In this document: piece by piece, positions 1 through 9,346 of the stretch | Layout of the letters: each line of letters begins with the position of its first letter | Position numbering within the stretch: position 1 is the stretch's first letter | Source of the DNA: Cladocopium goreaui | Lineage: Eukaryota > Sar > Dinophyceae > Suessiales > Symbiodiniaceae | Assembly (NCBI GenBank): GCA_947184155.2 | Contig: CAMXCT020000115.1 | Span: 110,001-174,000 of the forward strand | DNA: 64,000 nucleotides | Direction: 5' to 3' | Made by a program: the position numbers and the translations under genes | Notes under the pieces: generated by a model | Seen by the model: the letters and a program-made list of their open reading frames with translations, nothing else | Database searches by the model: none | Told to the model about the DNA's origin: nothing

Positions 1-2
1 TG

Positions 3-809
3 TCGCAGCGCCTCCTGCCAAATGATCATCCTCTGGTGTGTGAATCTCAGGCCTGCAGGAGGGAACGATGGCAGGAAGCTGCTTCTGCAGGGTTTCCAGA
101 TCCATCTTGCAGGACAAAATGGAAAGAGAAGCATGCAGCGCATGCGCACGAGAACAGCCTTGGACAGAGCGTTCCTACATGCTCACCCGATAGGTTGTTT
201 TTGCATCTGCCTCGGCAAAGAGACCTCTGGGTAAGATTGTCACAGAAGTGGGTTGGGCAAGCTAACCAGCTGACGTGCGATTTATCACAGAGTCTAGGAA
301 GGGCACGAGAGCGTGTTGACGGCAAGCTGCCTACTGTCACGCCACGCTCCCATCTCATCGTTGCCCAGCTTCAAAGGGCCATTGTGCCCCACGAGATGCT
401 TCTGCTACATGGATTCCCTCTCCATCGGATGGTTTTTCCAGCAAGCATCAAAGGATCGGACTTGGCATCGATGGGCGGCAATACCATGCACATTCCGGTG
501 GTAGCATTGGCTACACTGATGACGTTGCTCCTGGTAGATTGGAACCTTCCAGCTGCACATCGCAGCGGTGATGCCTCCATTTGCTCAGCCCCGGTAGAAC
601 TGGTCAATGTCCAGAGGAAGCCGAAGGAGGGGCCCTTGGAAGCCAAGCTCAGAGCACGTTTTTCCTTGCCACGAAATGCTGGAAGTGCTGCCAAATTCAA
701 GAAAGGCCTCAGGACACCGAAGCGGAAAGCTGCCAAGGTTGTGCTGAAACAGGGCCAAAAGGGCCATTGCAAGAGGATGTACTTGCAGGGCACCCGCTGG
801 GGTAGATAG
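3..809 (+). CDS. C-terminal exon of a DNA cytosine-5 methyltransferase (partial, 5' end outside window)
   Basis: The frame is open from the left edge to a TAG at 807-809, so this is an exon entering from outside. Around 390-420 it encodes HEMLLLHGFP and around 470-505 it encodes GGNTMHIPVVAL. These match the spacing and character of C5-methyltransferase motifs IX-X (E-x3-LQGFP, then GN-x-hydrophobic), which complete the SAM and target-recognition fold. LPTVTPRS just upstream also fits the family. Motifs I, IV and VI would lie upstream and cannot be judged. The last 60 residues are Lys/Arg-rich, a plausible nuclear tail. Dinoflagellates carry many such genes, some on retrotransposons. The family call rests on two short motifs, so it is probable rather than certain. 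Confidence 0.55.
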   Translation, partial: SQRLLPNDHPLVCESQACRRERWQEAASAGFPDPSCRTKWKEKHAAHAHENSLGQSVPTCSPDRLFLHLPRQRDLWVRLSQKWVGQANQLTCDLSQSLGRARERVDGKLPTVTPRSHLIVAQLQRAIVPHEMLLLHGFPLHRMVFPASIKGSDLASMGGNTMHIPVVALATLMTLLLVDWNLPAAHRSGDASICSAPVELVNVQRKPKEGPLEAKLRARFSLPRNAGSAAKFKKGLRTPKRKAAKVVLKQGQKGHCKRMYLQGTRWGR

Positions 810-1632
810 TCGAGCCTTCTGTTTAATTGATTTAATTTACTATTTATTTTATATAATTCACAGGACATTGTTTCAACTTGGCTCCAGCGGCTCCGCGGCT
901 TGAGCGGTTCAGCTGGTTTGCACTTGTACAGACCAAGTAAAGCTGCTGCAATTGCATGCTTCAAAAGCTGCGAGGACTTTTTTTGTTACCCTAAATGAGG
1001 TTGTTTTTTTCCCATATCTATGACCCTATATGACTAGTATTGGATGATCTGAGGCTGCGGCTTTGTTGATTTGCTATGGCCTCGGGAAGATGGTTGCTGA
1101 AAAAGCTGCAGTGGAGACTTCGGATAGAAAGCAATGGAAACCAGACTTGTTTCTTTGGTTCAGCGCTGCAGCAAGAACACGGGCACTTTCATTGGAAGTT
1201 TCTGGAGACATCGCCAGGCTAAAGTTCACAAAGCCACCACTTTTGGAAAGGGTATGTTATAAGTCAGTTGTCTGACCCGTTGCGACGTAAAACCATGATG
1301 GTTAGTGCAGCAACATAGTTTCATTGCACACATGTCCCTGTGAGGTGTGCATTGGTAGCTTCTGCATTCAAGATCTGCGCAGAAGCTCGTGGTTCCCGGT
1401 GGCAGCTTCACATTGTGGGCAAGGCTGTTACTGGCTGCAAGCATGGTAGCAAAAAGGCTACAGTGAAGAAAGTAGCGACATGGAAGGATTTTTGGTCTTT
1501 TGTGCGATCAATTCGCATGCTTCGGCGATCAAGGGGTGTTACAGGGATGTTCTCAAAGGTCGGATGACAGTGAATCGCATTGTCATGTGCCAGCCTCATG
1601 CAGCAAAAAAAGCCAAAAAAAGCTCCCCATAG
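810..1632. other. Spacer without a convincing gene
   Basis: Directly after the methyltransferase stop is an AT-rich stretch (about 820-862) that could hold the 3' UTR. GCGGCT-type motifs occur at 885-910. A 75-codon open frame on + at 1340-1567 (Lys/Arg-rich) is not supported by clear splice sites. Nothing else is recognisable. Confidence 0.5.
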
Positions 1633-1827
1633 TAATACGCCCTTGGCTTGCAAAAGCCAGGCCCGTATTCGAAAGGGCATTGCCCTAGACAATCTGCTTT
1701 ACTTCAGTTCTCAGTATTGAAGGATCAAAAGCTTCATCATTACGGTCCCGGCTCGTGCAAGCCAGCCCCGTATTGAAGAGGGCATTGCCCGATGTAATAC
1801 GCCCCTGGCTCGTGAGAGCCCAGGGGG
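1633..1827. repeat. Three copies of a short hairpin repeat
   Basis: Two about 53-bp direct copies (1633-1685, 1738-1790) and a partial third (1794-1827) share AATACGCCC...GGCTY...RGCC...CCCGTATT followed by GGGCATTGCCC. Each is an imperfect palindrome whose arms contain AATACG/CGTATT and GGCT/AGCC. Function unknown. Confidence 0.7.
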
Positions 1828-2127
1828 TTAGTTTTGGGGTTGCAATGAAAGGTAAAATGAAGACATTCAAGGCTGAAACTCCGCATTTCTGGAATCGAAA
1901 GGTAGAATTTCTATGAGTGTATTGCATGGAAGGGTCGGGATTCCTCAAATATAGCAATGAAAGGTTTTCTGCCCACAATGAAAGAGGCATGGCGCCGCTT
2001 CCTGTGGATCCTGCTGCTGCTGTCAAGCTGTGGTTGAAGGCCGCAGACTCTGAGCAAACGAGCGAGAAATGGAGCCGTGTCCAGCGAGCTGCCTGCAAAG
2101 TTCCTTGGCTTCGTTCTTTGACTGAGT

Positions 2128-2427
2128 GTGGGGGGGTCGCCAGCTGCTTGTTGCACAGAGGCTGCCAAGCGATGCATTGAGGGAAAGGATGGCAACTTGT
2201 TGCCGTTGGTGGAGTTTCTGTTCAGAGGTTTCGATCATGCTGAGCTGCCAGTAGCAACTGGGCAGCATTGCATCAGGCCCCTCTTTCCCAGTGTGGTTGT
2301 GGTTGTTTGGCATGTTTGGTATTGCTGTGAGGCAGCCTTGGCTGCCTATATGACTTATCGAGCCGGGTGTCGAATTCCACCATTGGAGAAGGAGATATGT
2401 TACCTTCCAGCTGTGCAAAGACATTGA
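2128..2427 (+). CDS. Possible exon, unknown protein
   Basis: An open frame of about 99 codons ends in TGA at 2425-2427. From about 2170 the translation reads like real protein (KRCIEGKDGNLLPLVEFLF, later a hydrophobic stretch VVVVVWHVWYCC). A preceding open stretch from an ATGGC start at 1989 in another frame may be an earlier exon. A G7 run at about 2132 separates the two. No family is recognised. It could belong to the same gene as the exons at 3643-4640, but that is only inferred from order and strand. Confidence 0.28.
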   Translation: MGGSPAACCTEAAKRCIEGKDGNLLPLVEFLFRGFDHAELPVATGQHCIRPLFPSVVVVVWHVWYCCEAALAAYMTYRAGCRIPPLEKEICYLPAVQRH

Positions 2428-2589
2428 TGTTTCGAGACCACATCAGCAAATTTGATTATCATCGTCTTCTAAGGTGAATATCATACATCATATTAGAAAC
2501 TAGCACATATATGAAAAACACACCATTTTACTGATAATGATTTCATTAATAATCAAAAATAGTAATGATACACATTGTATGCATCTAAA

Positions 2590-3138
2590 CATGTATGTAT
2601 GTATGTATGTATGTATTTATGTATTTATGTATTTATGTATTTATGTAATGTATGTATGTATGTATGTATGTATGTATGTATGTATGTATGTTATGTATGT
2701 TATGTATGTTATGTATGTATTGTATGTATTGTATGTATTGTATGTATTGTATGTATTGTATGTATTGTATGTATTGTATGTATTGTATGTATTGTATGTA
2801 TTGTATGTATTGTATGTATTGTATGTATTGTATGTATTGGATGTGTTGCATGTATTGCATGTATTGCATGTATTGCATGTATTGCATGTATTGCATGTAT
2901 TGCATGTATTGCATGTATTGTATGTATTGTATGTATTGTATGTATTGTATGTATGGTATGTATGGTATGTATGGTATGTATGGTATGTATGGTATGTATG
3001 GTATGTATGGTATGTATGGTATGTATGGTATGGTATGGTATGGTATGGTGTGGTATGGTGTGGTATGGTATGGTATGGTATGGTGTGGTATGGTATGGTA
3101 TGGTATGGTATGGATGGATGTATGTATGTATGTATGAG
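2590..3138. repeat. Long compound microsatellite, TATG-derived
   Basis: The array changes by blocks from left to right: TATG and TATT units, then TTATGTATG, a long run of a nonamer TATTGTATG, a variant TATTGCATG, then TATGGTATG, and finally the pentamer TATGG. Nearly all six frames stay open because the units lack stops; those frames are not genes. It probably lies in an intron or spacer. Confidence 0.95.
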
Positions 3139-3642
3139 AACGATACATAACCTTTCAACAACATGGTGCGACCTTTCCTTTCCCTATGCACCAAATGTTT
3201 GACGCAGAAGGGCCTGGAGGGGGCACCCAAGCATATCCTGGGGCAGCAAATCCTCTGGCAAGGACCCTGGCAACTTGATGCTCCAGATTTTACACACTGA
3301 GAACCCTTTCCTCCGAACGCAAGCAGCTCCCTTCAGTTTTCTGGACAGCTGTAGAGGGAGCTTTTTGCATTCAGTGACGAAGCACCGAGCCTTGATTTTT
3401 CTTCTGGAAGCATAGGTGTGCAGCTCATGCCTCCATGCAGACATTTCATGACTGCATCAATATGCCTTAATTATAATTAGCTTTCATAAATTCGCATTGC
3501 AAAGCAATTTTCTTCACAGCGCATTGCAAGTCGCATTCTCCGTGCAAGCTGTCGGGGCCCATTGTAACCCACAGTCGCAATGCATATGGCATGGCACCAT
3601 GTGTTTTTTTCGCTGCGGGTTGTCCCCTAAGGAGGTGACAAG
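3139..3642. other. Spacer or intron with a stray fragment of the 356-bp repeat
   Basis: At 3171-3191 there is GACCTTTCCTTTCCCTATG, the same string found in every copy of the tandem array at 4870-7234. The rest has no convincing coding signal until the splice acceptor at 3641-3642. Confidence 0.5.
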
Positions 3643-4098
3643 GTGACAGGCTATTTGATGGATATCTTGAAGATGCCATACATGCAACGCCTTGAGAGTC
3701 GTGAGCAATTGGGTATCGTGATTCTGACTGCATACCGTCGATCCCCTGGCTTTGCTGAGTTTGTGCTTGAAGCCAGTTCGCAGCCGCGATTTGCTTTGCT
3801 TGCAGTTGTCCACAATTTCTTTCGAGACACACAAGGGGTCGGGCAGCGAAAGGCTTACATGCCAACCCGGGTTATCTCCAAGCATGGCACTAAGCTGCGG
3901 CCAAATCGTGATTTGGGAAAGTTGCGCCTTGCAGGGGCATTGAGCTTGTGTGGCCAATTTCTGGATGGCTCGCTAGATGCCATTTTCGTGAATGACAGCA
4001 AGAAGTCATGGCTTGTGGATCCGGATTTGCTCCCCGTCATGAGCATGTTTCATTGGGCCTTGCTTTTAGTTGCCAATGTTGGGGCCGCGATGTTGTAA
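3643..4098 (+). CDS. Exon of an unrecognised gene
   Basis: The 151-codon frame starts right after an acceptor ACAAG|GTG and uses ordinary, well mixed codons. The peptide (for example HNFFRDTQGVGQRKAYMP, later DAIFVNDSKKSWLVDPDLL) is soluble in most of its length and ends with a hydrophobic stretch ALLLVANVGAAML. It stops at TAA 4096-4098, although a GT donor just after (TAAG|GTTG) means the true exon end may differ by a few codons. No domain is recognised. It lies on the same strand as, and 50 bp from, the next exon, with which it probably forms one gene. Confidence 0.6.
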   Translation: MTGYLMDILKMPYMQRLESREQLGIVILTAYRRSPGFAEFVLEASSQPRFALLAVVHNFFRDTQGVGQRKAYMPTRVISKHGTKLRPNRDLGKLRLAGALSLCGQFLDGSLDAIFVNDSKKSWLVDPDLLPVMSMFHWALLLVANVGAAML

Positions 4099-4147
4099 GG
4101 TTGTAGCTTACCACTTCTTCACACTAATACTCTTTTGCATTTACCAG

Positions 4148-4280
4148 GTTGGACGCCATTGAGTGCGCCTCATCAAAGCTCATGGGCACCCATTTCCTGC
4201 AGACTTTGGAAGCTCTGGGACGTTTGGCGCGAGCCAGCCAGGAATGCAGCTCCCAATGGAACCACAGCTAAGAACATCAG
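4148..4280 (+). CDS. Exon of the same unrecognised gene
   Basis: It is bounded by a pyrimidine-rich acceptor TTTACCAG|G and a canonical donor CATCAG|GTAC. Two frames are open. One gives LDAIECASSKLMGTHFLQTL and a TAA at 4269-4271; another stays open through to the donor. The first looks more protein-like, the second fits splicing on to the next exon. I cannot decide between them. Confidence 0.5.
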
Positions 4281-4358
4281 GTACTAAGAGCATCATGCCT
4301 TCCAGAGTCAGTTCATACCATTCCTCCTTAGTATCTGAGGAACGGTAGTTACAGCAAG

Positions 4359-4640
4359 GTGTTCGGCCGATGGTGCGGCTCTGCGGCTGACGATGTTTTG
4401 GGGAAAGTGGTTGAGCATTTGCAGTCTTGGCCGAACCAGCGCTGTCCAAAGATGCAGGCTCTCCAGGCTGAGGTTACCAGCCACATGTGTGTGGTAAATG
4501 CTTGCAAATGCATCCACGTTCTTAAGACACTCAGCGCATTGGAGACTGGAAAGCTGGCCTTATTCCCAAACATCGATTGTTCGTGGCATTTGATTTGTCC
4601 TCAGGAACTTTGCGTTTCTCGGTCGCTGTGTCTTGACTGA
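4359..4640 (+). CDS. Probable terminal exon of the same gene
   Basis: It begins after the acceptor ACAGCAAG|GTG in phase 0 and runs 93 codons to TGA at 4638-4640. The peptide includes DDVLGKVVEHLQSWP and a Cys-rich stretch (MCVVNACKCIHVLKT, ending CPQELCVSRSLCLD) with eight or more cysteines. That could suggest metal binding or disulphides, but no known finger pattern fits. The 3' UTR would run into the diverged edge of the 356-bp repeat array. Confidence 0.5.
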   Translation: MFGRWCGSAADDVLGKVVEHLQSWPNQRCPKMQALQAEVTSHMCVVNACKCIHVLKTLSALETGKLALFPNIDCSWHLICPQELCVSRSLCLD

Positions 4641-4869
4641 AAAAGCACTCAGGTCCTGTGCATGTATTTATTTGCACTCCCTGCTCAAGAATTTCTTTAT
4701 TATTAAGTTCAGTTGCCATTGGCTTGGCAGCCTGAGGCAATTGGAAAGGGAAAGACATCCCTGAGGCTGCCCCTAAAATATTGGCTGCCCTGGGCTGAAG
4801 CAAGGTGCTCAAGTTTTTAATTTTCAAATGTGAAATGACACCCTTTCCCATTGCGAGGGAATGCATACA

Positions 4870-7234
4870 AGACCTTTCCTTTCCCTATGAACACCTTTCA
4901 TTTCGTGAATTGCTTGATGTTTCGCATTAAAAGGTTGAATAGATGCCTGGAAGGGTGCTGATTAGCATGCAGAATTCTGTCGTGAGGAACGTGTTGTGGA
5001 TTTCTCGATTGCTGCCTCTTTCTGTGCCCAGGTGGCTAATTAGCGCTCTCTTGCCGACTTCTCAGAAATATCCAATCCTACGTGAGCCGAAGTAGTGCAG
5101 GCACCAACTTGGCGGTAGAACTACTTTTGATTGTGTTTCGGGCCTTGTCATTTTGAACCAGGCGCTTAGGTTTTGAAGTTGCGAGTGTGCAATCACATAT
5201 TTTCCCACGAGAGGGCATGCATGTAAGACCTTTCCTTTCCCTATGAACACCTTTCCCTATGAACACCTTTCATTTCGTGAATTGCTTGATGTTTCGCATT
5301 AAAAGGTTGAATAGATGCCTGGAAGGGTGCTGATTAGCATGCAGAATTCTGTTGTGAGGACCGTGGTGTGGATTTCTCGATTGCTGCCTCTTTCTGTGCC
5401 CAGGTGGCAAATTAGCGTTCCCTTGCCAACTCCTCAGAAACGTCCAATCCTATGTGAGCCGAAGTAGTGCAGGCACCAACTTGGCGGTAGAACTACTTTT
5501 GATTGTGTTTCGGGCCTTGTCATTTTGAACCAGGCGCTTAGGTTTTGAAGTTGCGAGTGTGAAATCACATATTTTCCCACGAGAGGGCATGCATGTAAGA
5601 CCTTTCCTTTCCCTATGAACACCTTTCAGTTCGTGAATTGCTTGATGTTTCGCATTAAAAGGTTGAATGGATGCCTGGAAGGGTGCTGATTAGCATGCAG
5701 AATTCTGTTGTGAGGACCGTGGTGTGGATTTCTCGATTGCTGCCTCTTTCTGTGCCCAGGTGGCTAATTAGCGTTCCCTTGCCAACTTCTCAGAAACATC
5801 CAATCCTATGTGAGCCGAAGTAGTGCAGGCACCAACTTGGCGGTAGAACTACTTTTGATTGTGTTTCGGGCCTTGTCATTTTGAACCAGGCGCTTAGGTT
5901 TTGAAGTTGCGAGTGTGAAATCACATATTTCCCACGAGAGGGCATGCATGTAAGACCTTTCCTTTCCCTATGAACACCTTTCAAGTCGTGAATTGCTTTA
6001 TGTTTCGCATTAAAAGGTTGAGTAGATGCCTGGAAGGGTGCTGATTAGCATGCAGAATTCTGTTGTGAGGACCTTGTGGTGGATTTCTCGATTGCTGCCT
6101 CTTTCTGTGCCCAGGTGGCTAATTAGCGTTCCCTTGCAAACTTCTCAGAAACGTCCAATCCTATGTGAGCCGAAGTAGTGCAGGCACCAAACTTGGCGGC
6201 AGAACTACTTTTGATTGTGTTTCGGGCCTTGTCATTTTGAACCAGGCGCTTAGGTTTTGAAGTTGCGAGTGTGAAATCACATATTTTCCCACGAGAGGCA
6301 TGCATGTCAGACCTTTCCTTTCCCTATGAGCACCTTTCATTTCGTGAATTGCTTGATGTTTCGCATTAAAAGGTTGAATGGATGCCTGGAAGGGTGCTGA
6401 TTAGCATGCAGAATTCTGTTGTGAGGACCGTGTTGTGGATTTCTCGATTGCTGCCTCTTTCTGTGCCCAGGTGGCTAATTAGCGTTCCCTTGCCAACTTC
6501 TCAGAAGCGTCCAATCCTATGTGAGCCGAAGTAGTGCAGGCACCAAACTTGGCGGCAGAACTACTTTTGATTGTGTTTCGGGCCTTCTCATTTTGAACCA
6601 GGCGCTTAGGTTTTGAAGTTGCGAGTGTGAAATCACATATTTTCCCACGAGAGGGCATGCATGTAAGACCTTTCCTTTCCCTATGAACACCTTTCATTTC
6701 GTGAATTGCTTGATGTTTCGCATTAAAAGGTTGAATAGATGCCTGGAAGGGTGCTGATTAGCATGCAGAATTCTGTTGTGAGGACAGTGTTGTGGATTTC
6801 TCGATTGCTGCCTCTTTCTGTGCCCAGGTGGCTAATTAGCGTTCCCTTGCCAACTTCTCAGAAACATCCAATCCTATGTGAGCCGAAGTAGTGCAGGCAC
6901 CAACTTGGCGGTAGAACTACTTTTGATTGTGTTTCGGGCCTTGTCATTTTGAACCAGGCGCTTAGGTTTTGAAGTTGCAATGTGAAATCACATATTTCCC
7001 ACGAGAGGGCATGCATGTAAGACCTTTCCTTTCCCTATGAACACCTTTCAAGTCGTGAATTGCTTGATGTTTCGCATTAAAAGGTTGAATAGATGCCTGG
7101 AAGGGTGCTGATTAGCATGCAGAATTCTGTTGTGAGGACCGTGGTGTGGATTTCTCGATTGCTGGCTCTTTCTGTGACAAGGTGGCTAATTAGCGCTCTC
7201 TTGCCGACTTCTCAGAAATATCCAATCCTGTGTG
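4870..7234. repeat. Tandem array, seven copies of a 356-bp unit
   Basis: The anchor GCATTAAAAGGTTGAAT recurs with its G at 4924, 5296, 5652, 6007, 6363, 6720 and 7074, giving periods of 372, 356, 355, 356, 357 and 354 bp. The first interval is longer because ACCTTTCCCTATGAAC is doubled at 5245-5275. Copies are over 95% alike by eye. A diverged partial copy precedes the array (about 4800-4870). Each unit carries a roughly 60-codon frame on the minus strand and a roughly 50-codon one on plus. These are conserved only because the DNA is, so I do not call them genes. The array ends 236 bp before the kinase start codon. Confidence 0.95.
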
Positions 7235-7470
7235 AGCCGAAGTTGACGGCAGGGCTACTTGTATTTCAATGCTTGTCAGCTTCATGCCCCTGGCCAAGCA
7301 TCAGGTCCCTTGCCACCACTTCAATCTGCAGGTTTCACTTGCTGGGAACCCAGCTTCTTATAGTTGAAGTGAGGCGTTCAGCTAGCCACAGAGGTTGCTA
7401 GATTTTGTGCTTTGCCAGCCTTCTTTTTTGGCTCAGCGGCCCAGCGGTTTCGCGGCTTTTCCCACTAACC

Positions 7471-8838
7471 ATGGCTGCTACACCTTGGAAGCCTACTCTC
7501 CGTCTCAAGGGCAAGCATTCAGTGCAGGAGCATCGGCAGATGGTTCGGAATGCAAGGCCCAAACGGAAACCCACATTCCGTATGAAGGCGGTTGCTGAGG
7601 GCATGGCCCCAAAAGCTTGCCGGCCATTTGCCCTCTTCATGAAGAACTGCTGTCGAGTTCGGAAGGGCGCTTCAAAATCTGAACACATCAGAGAGATGAA
7701 GCGTTTGGGGAAGGCCTGGAAGCAGCTCTCAGAGGTTGAACGAGCAGAGTACCGCAGGCAATCGCAAGATCTCTTCCGAGAACAGCGCTCGTGTTCGCGC
7801 AGTCATGGTATTCCATTCCGGTTCAGCACGGCAGGCGAGGAAACTACCTCCGCAGATGCCGCAGTGGAAGATGCGCAACCAGAGCAAGGATCCCGCATTG
7901 GGAAGTTTCAATGCTGGCAGGAGGAAGGATCTAATTCCTGTGTGTATGTGGGAGAAGGATCTTATGGCTGTGTGCTGCTTAGCACCAACGATGTGGGGAG
8001 AAAGGCTGTGATCAAGGTGTTCAAGCACTCCAGCAGGGAGGATGATTTGCAGTATGAAGTTTCTGTCCTGCGGCGCTTGGAGAAAGAGTTGCCCCTGAGC
8101 TGCCAATGCTGGTTTCCAGACATTTTGGCTGTAGAAGAGGAGCGAGTCCCTTTTCCACACATCGCATTAGACTATGCAGGCCCTAGTCTGCAGAAAGTGC
8201 TGGCGACTTCCGGCCCCTTGAGTCATGGCAGCGCCTGCTCATTCGCGCTGCAGCTGAAAGCCGCTTTGGAAGCCATTCACGGCATTGGTATTGTTCACCT
8301 CGATGTGAAGCCCGGAAATGTAATTTGGTGTGAAGATCCCTGGAAGCTGAAGCTCATCGACTTTGGCATGGCTGAAGCATTTTCCCGCCTCTCAGCGGCT
8401 TCAGCAGCTTCAGCGGCTTCAGCGGCTTCAGCGGCATTGGCATGGCCGAATGGTTTGAGATTCAACCAGTACGTGACTGGCCCATACAGGCCACCAGAGC
8501 TTTGGGGCCTGAAGCCTGATGAGTTCTTTCATGCACTGTCCCCTTCAGTTGATGTTTGGTCATACAGCTGCACGCTGTATGAGGCAGTGACCGGTCGCAT
8601 CCTGATGAGCCCATTGAAGAGCTGCCCTCCTGCTGGCACAACGAAACAGGTTGTGCAAGCTTGGTGCCACTCTTGGCATTCGATCCAGAGCAAGGGGAAT
8701 CGCAGACAGCCTCGTCCAGACCCGCTCCACCACTTCAATCTTCGCCTGATTCGCTCAGGCATATGGAAAGAGGCAATCATGAAAGCCTTAAATCCAAATC
8801 CGAAGCTGCGGGCTTTGCCAGAAGCAATGCCTTCTTGA
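7471..8838 (+). CDS. HMG-box plus serine/threonine protein kinase, single exon
   Basis: The protein is 455 residues from ATG 7471, chosen for its good context (ACCATGGCT); the frame is also open 22 codons upstream. Residues about 47-107 resemble an HMG box (PKACRPFALF, then LGKAWKQLSEVERAEY), a DNA-bending domain. Residues about 160-453 are a eukaryotic protein kinase: glycine loop GEGSYG at 161-166, Lys182 in AVIKVF, HLDVKPGNV with catalytic Asp278 and Lys280, DFG at 297-299, PPE at 341-343 in place of APE, then DVWS. The YRPPEL context is reminiscent of CMGC kinases. A (Ser-Ala-Ala)n run at about 308-322, encoded by TCAGCGGCT units, lies inside the activation segment. All key catalytic residues are present. 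The lack of introns contrasts with its neighbours and could reflect retroposition. Substrate unknown. Confidence 0.85.
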   Translation: MAATPWKPTLRLKGKHSVQEHRQMVRNARPKRKPTFRMKAVAEGMAPKACRPFALFMKNCCRVRKGASKSEHIREMKRLGKAWKQLSEVERAEYRRQSQDLFREQRSCSRSHGIPFRFSTAGEETTSADAAVEDAQPEQGSRIGKFQCWQEEGSNSCVYVGEGSYGCVLLSTNDVGRKAVIKVFKHSSREDDLQYEVSVLRRLEKELPLSCQCWFPDILAVEEERVPFPHIALDYAGPSLQKVLATSGPLSHGSACSFALQLKAALEAIHGIGIVHLDVKPGNVIWCEDPWKLKLIDFGMAEAFSRLSAASAASAASAASAALAWPNGLRFNQYVTGPYRPPELWGLKPDEFFHALSPSVDVWSYSCTLYEAVTGRILMSPLKSCPPAGTTKQVVQAWCHSWHSIQSKGNRRQPRPDPLHHFNLRLIRSGIWKEAIMKALNPNPKLRALPEAMPS

Positions 8839-9346
8839 GAGATGTGCTGTTTCATTTGGGGTTGATTTGGGGTAGATTCGTGCCCTTGTCGGGTGGGGCC
8901 CGTGAGGCTGCGAGTGAAAAGGCAATGCAAAAGGAAATTGTTTCCTTGAAGTCTTCACAGGGTTTTGCATTTGTCGTTGAGGTACCTTTCCGTGTAGACG
9001 ATTTTCCTTTTATTCCCTGCATCTTATCGTGGAAGGGCTAGAGAACCGTTTCGAAGGTTGCTAATTATCTTGCCACTGGCTGTTGTGCGACATGCATGTC
9101 GTCATGCGCTGATGTGTTCAGGTGCTGCCGAGCCCTTTTTCATGCTGTGGCCCTAGAAGCTGAGAAGAAATCAACAGTCAGATTCAATGTACCGGTTGTG
9201 ATGTTTCTATGATATGAATCAGATGGTCCTGGAGGACGGTCTTTCTAGAACATGTGACACCCTTCAGCGCCGTCAGCATCCACAGCTCAAACCTACATCT
9301 GTTCACATCTTGCTGTGGCGAGCGGCTTCTTGGCTTCGCGGCTACC
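8839..9346. other. Spacer between kinase and next gene
   Basis: No coding signal is convincing. Position 9300-9346 contains a GCGGCTTCTTGGCTTCGCGGC stretch just before the next start codon. A similar GCGG-rich leader precedes the kinase ATG. Confidence 0.5.

Noticed and set aside
371-964. A 197-codon minus-strand frame
   Set aside because: It overlaps the + strand methyltransferase exon with motifs IX-X and shows no family features.
2537-3230. Long open frames on both strands (160-220 codons) of Tyr/Val/Met/Cys or His/Ile/Thr repeats
   Set aside because: They are translations of the TATG-derived microsatellite, whose units lack stop codons.
5062-6697. Repeated 60-72 codon minus-strand frames (FIGKGKVLHACPLVGKYV)
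   Set aside because: They recur only because the 356-bp unit is repeated. Lengths and frames shift with small indels, which argues against protein selection.
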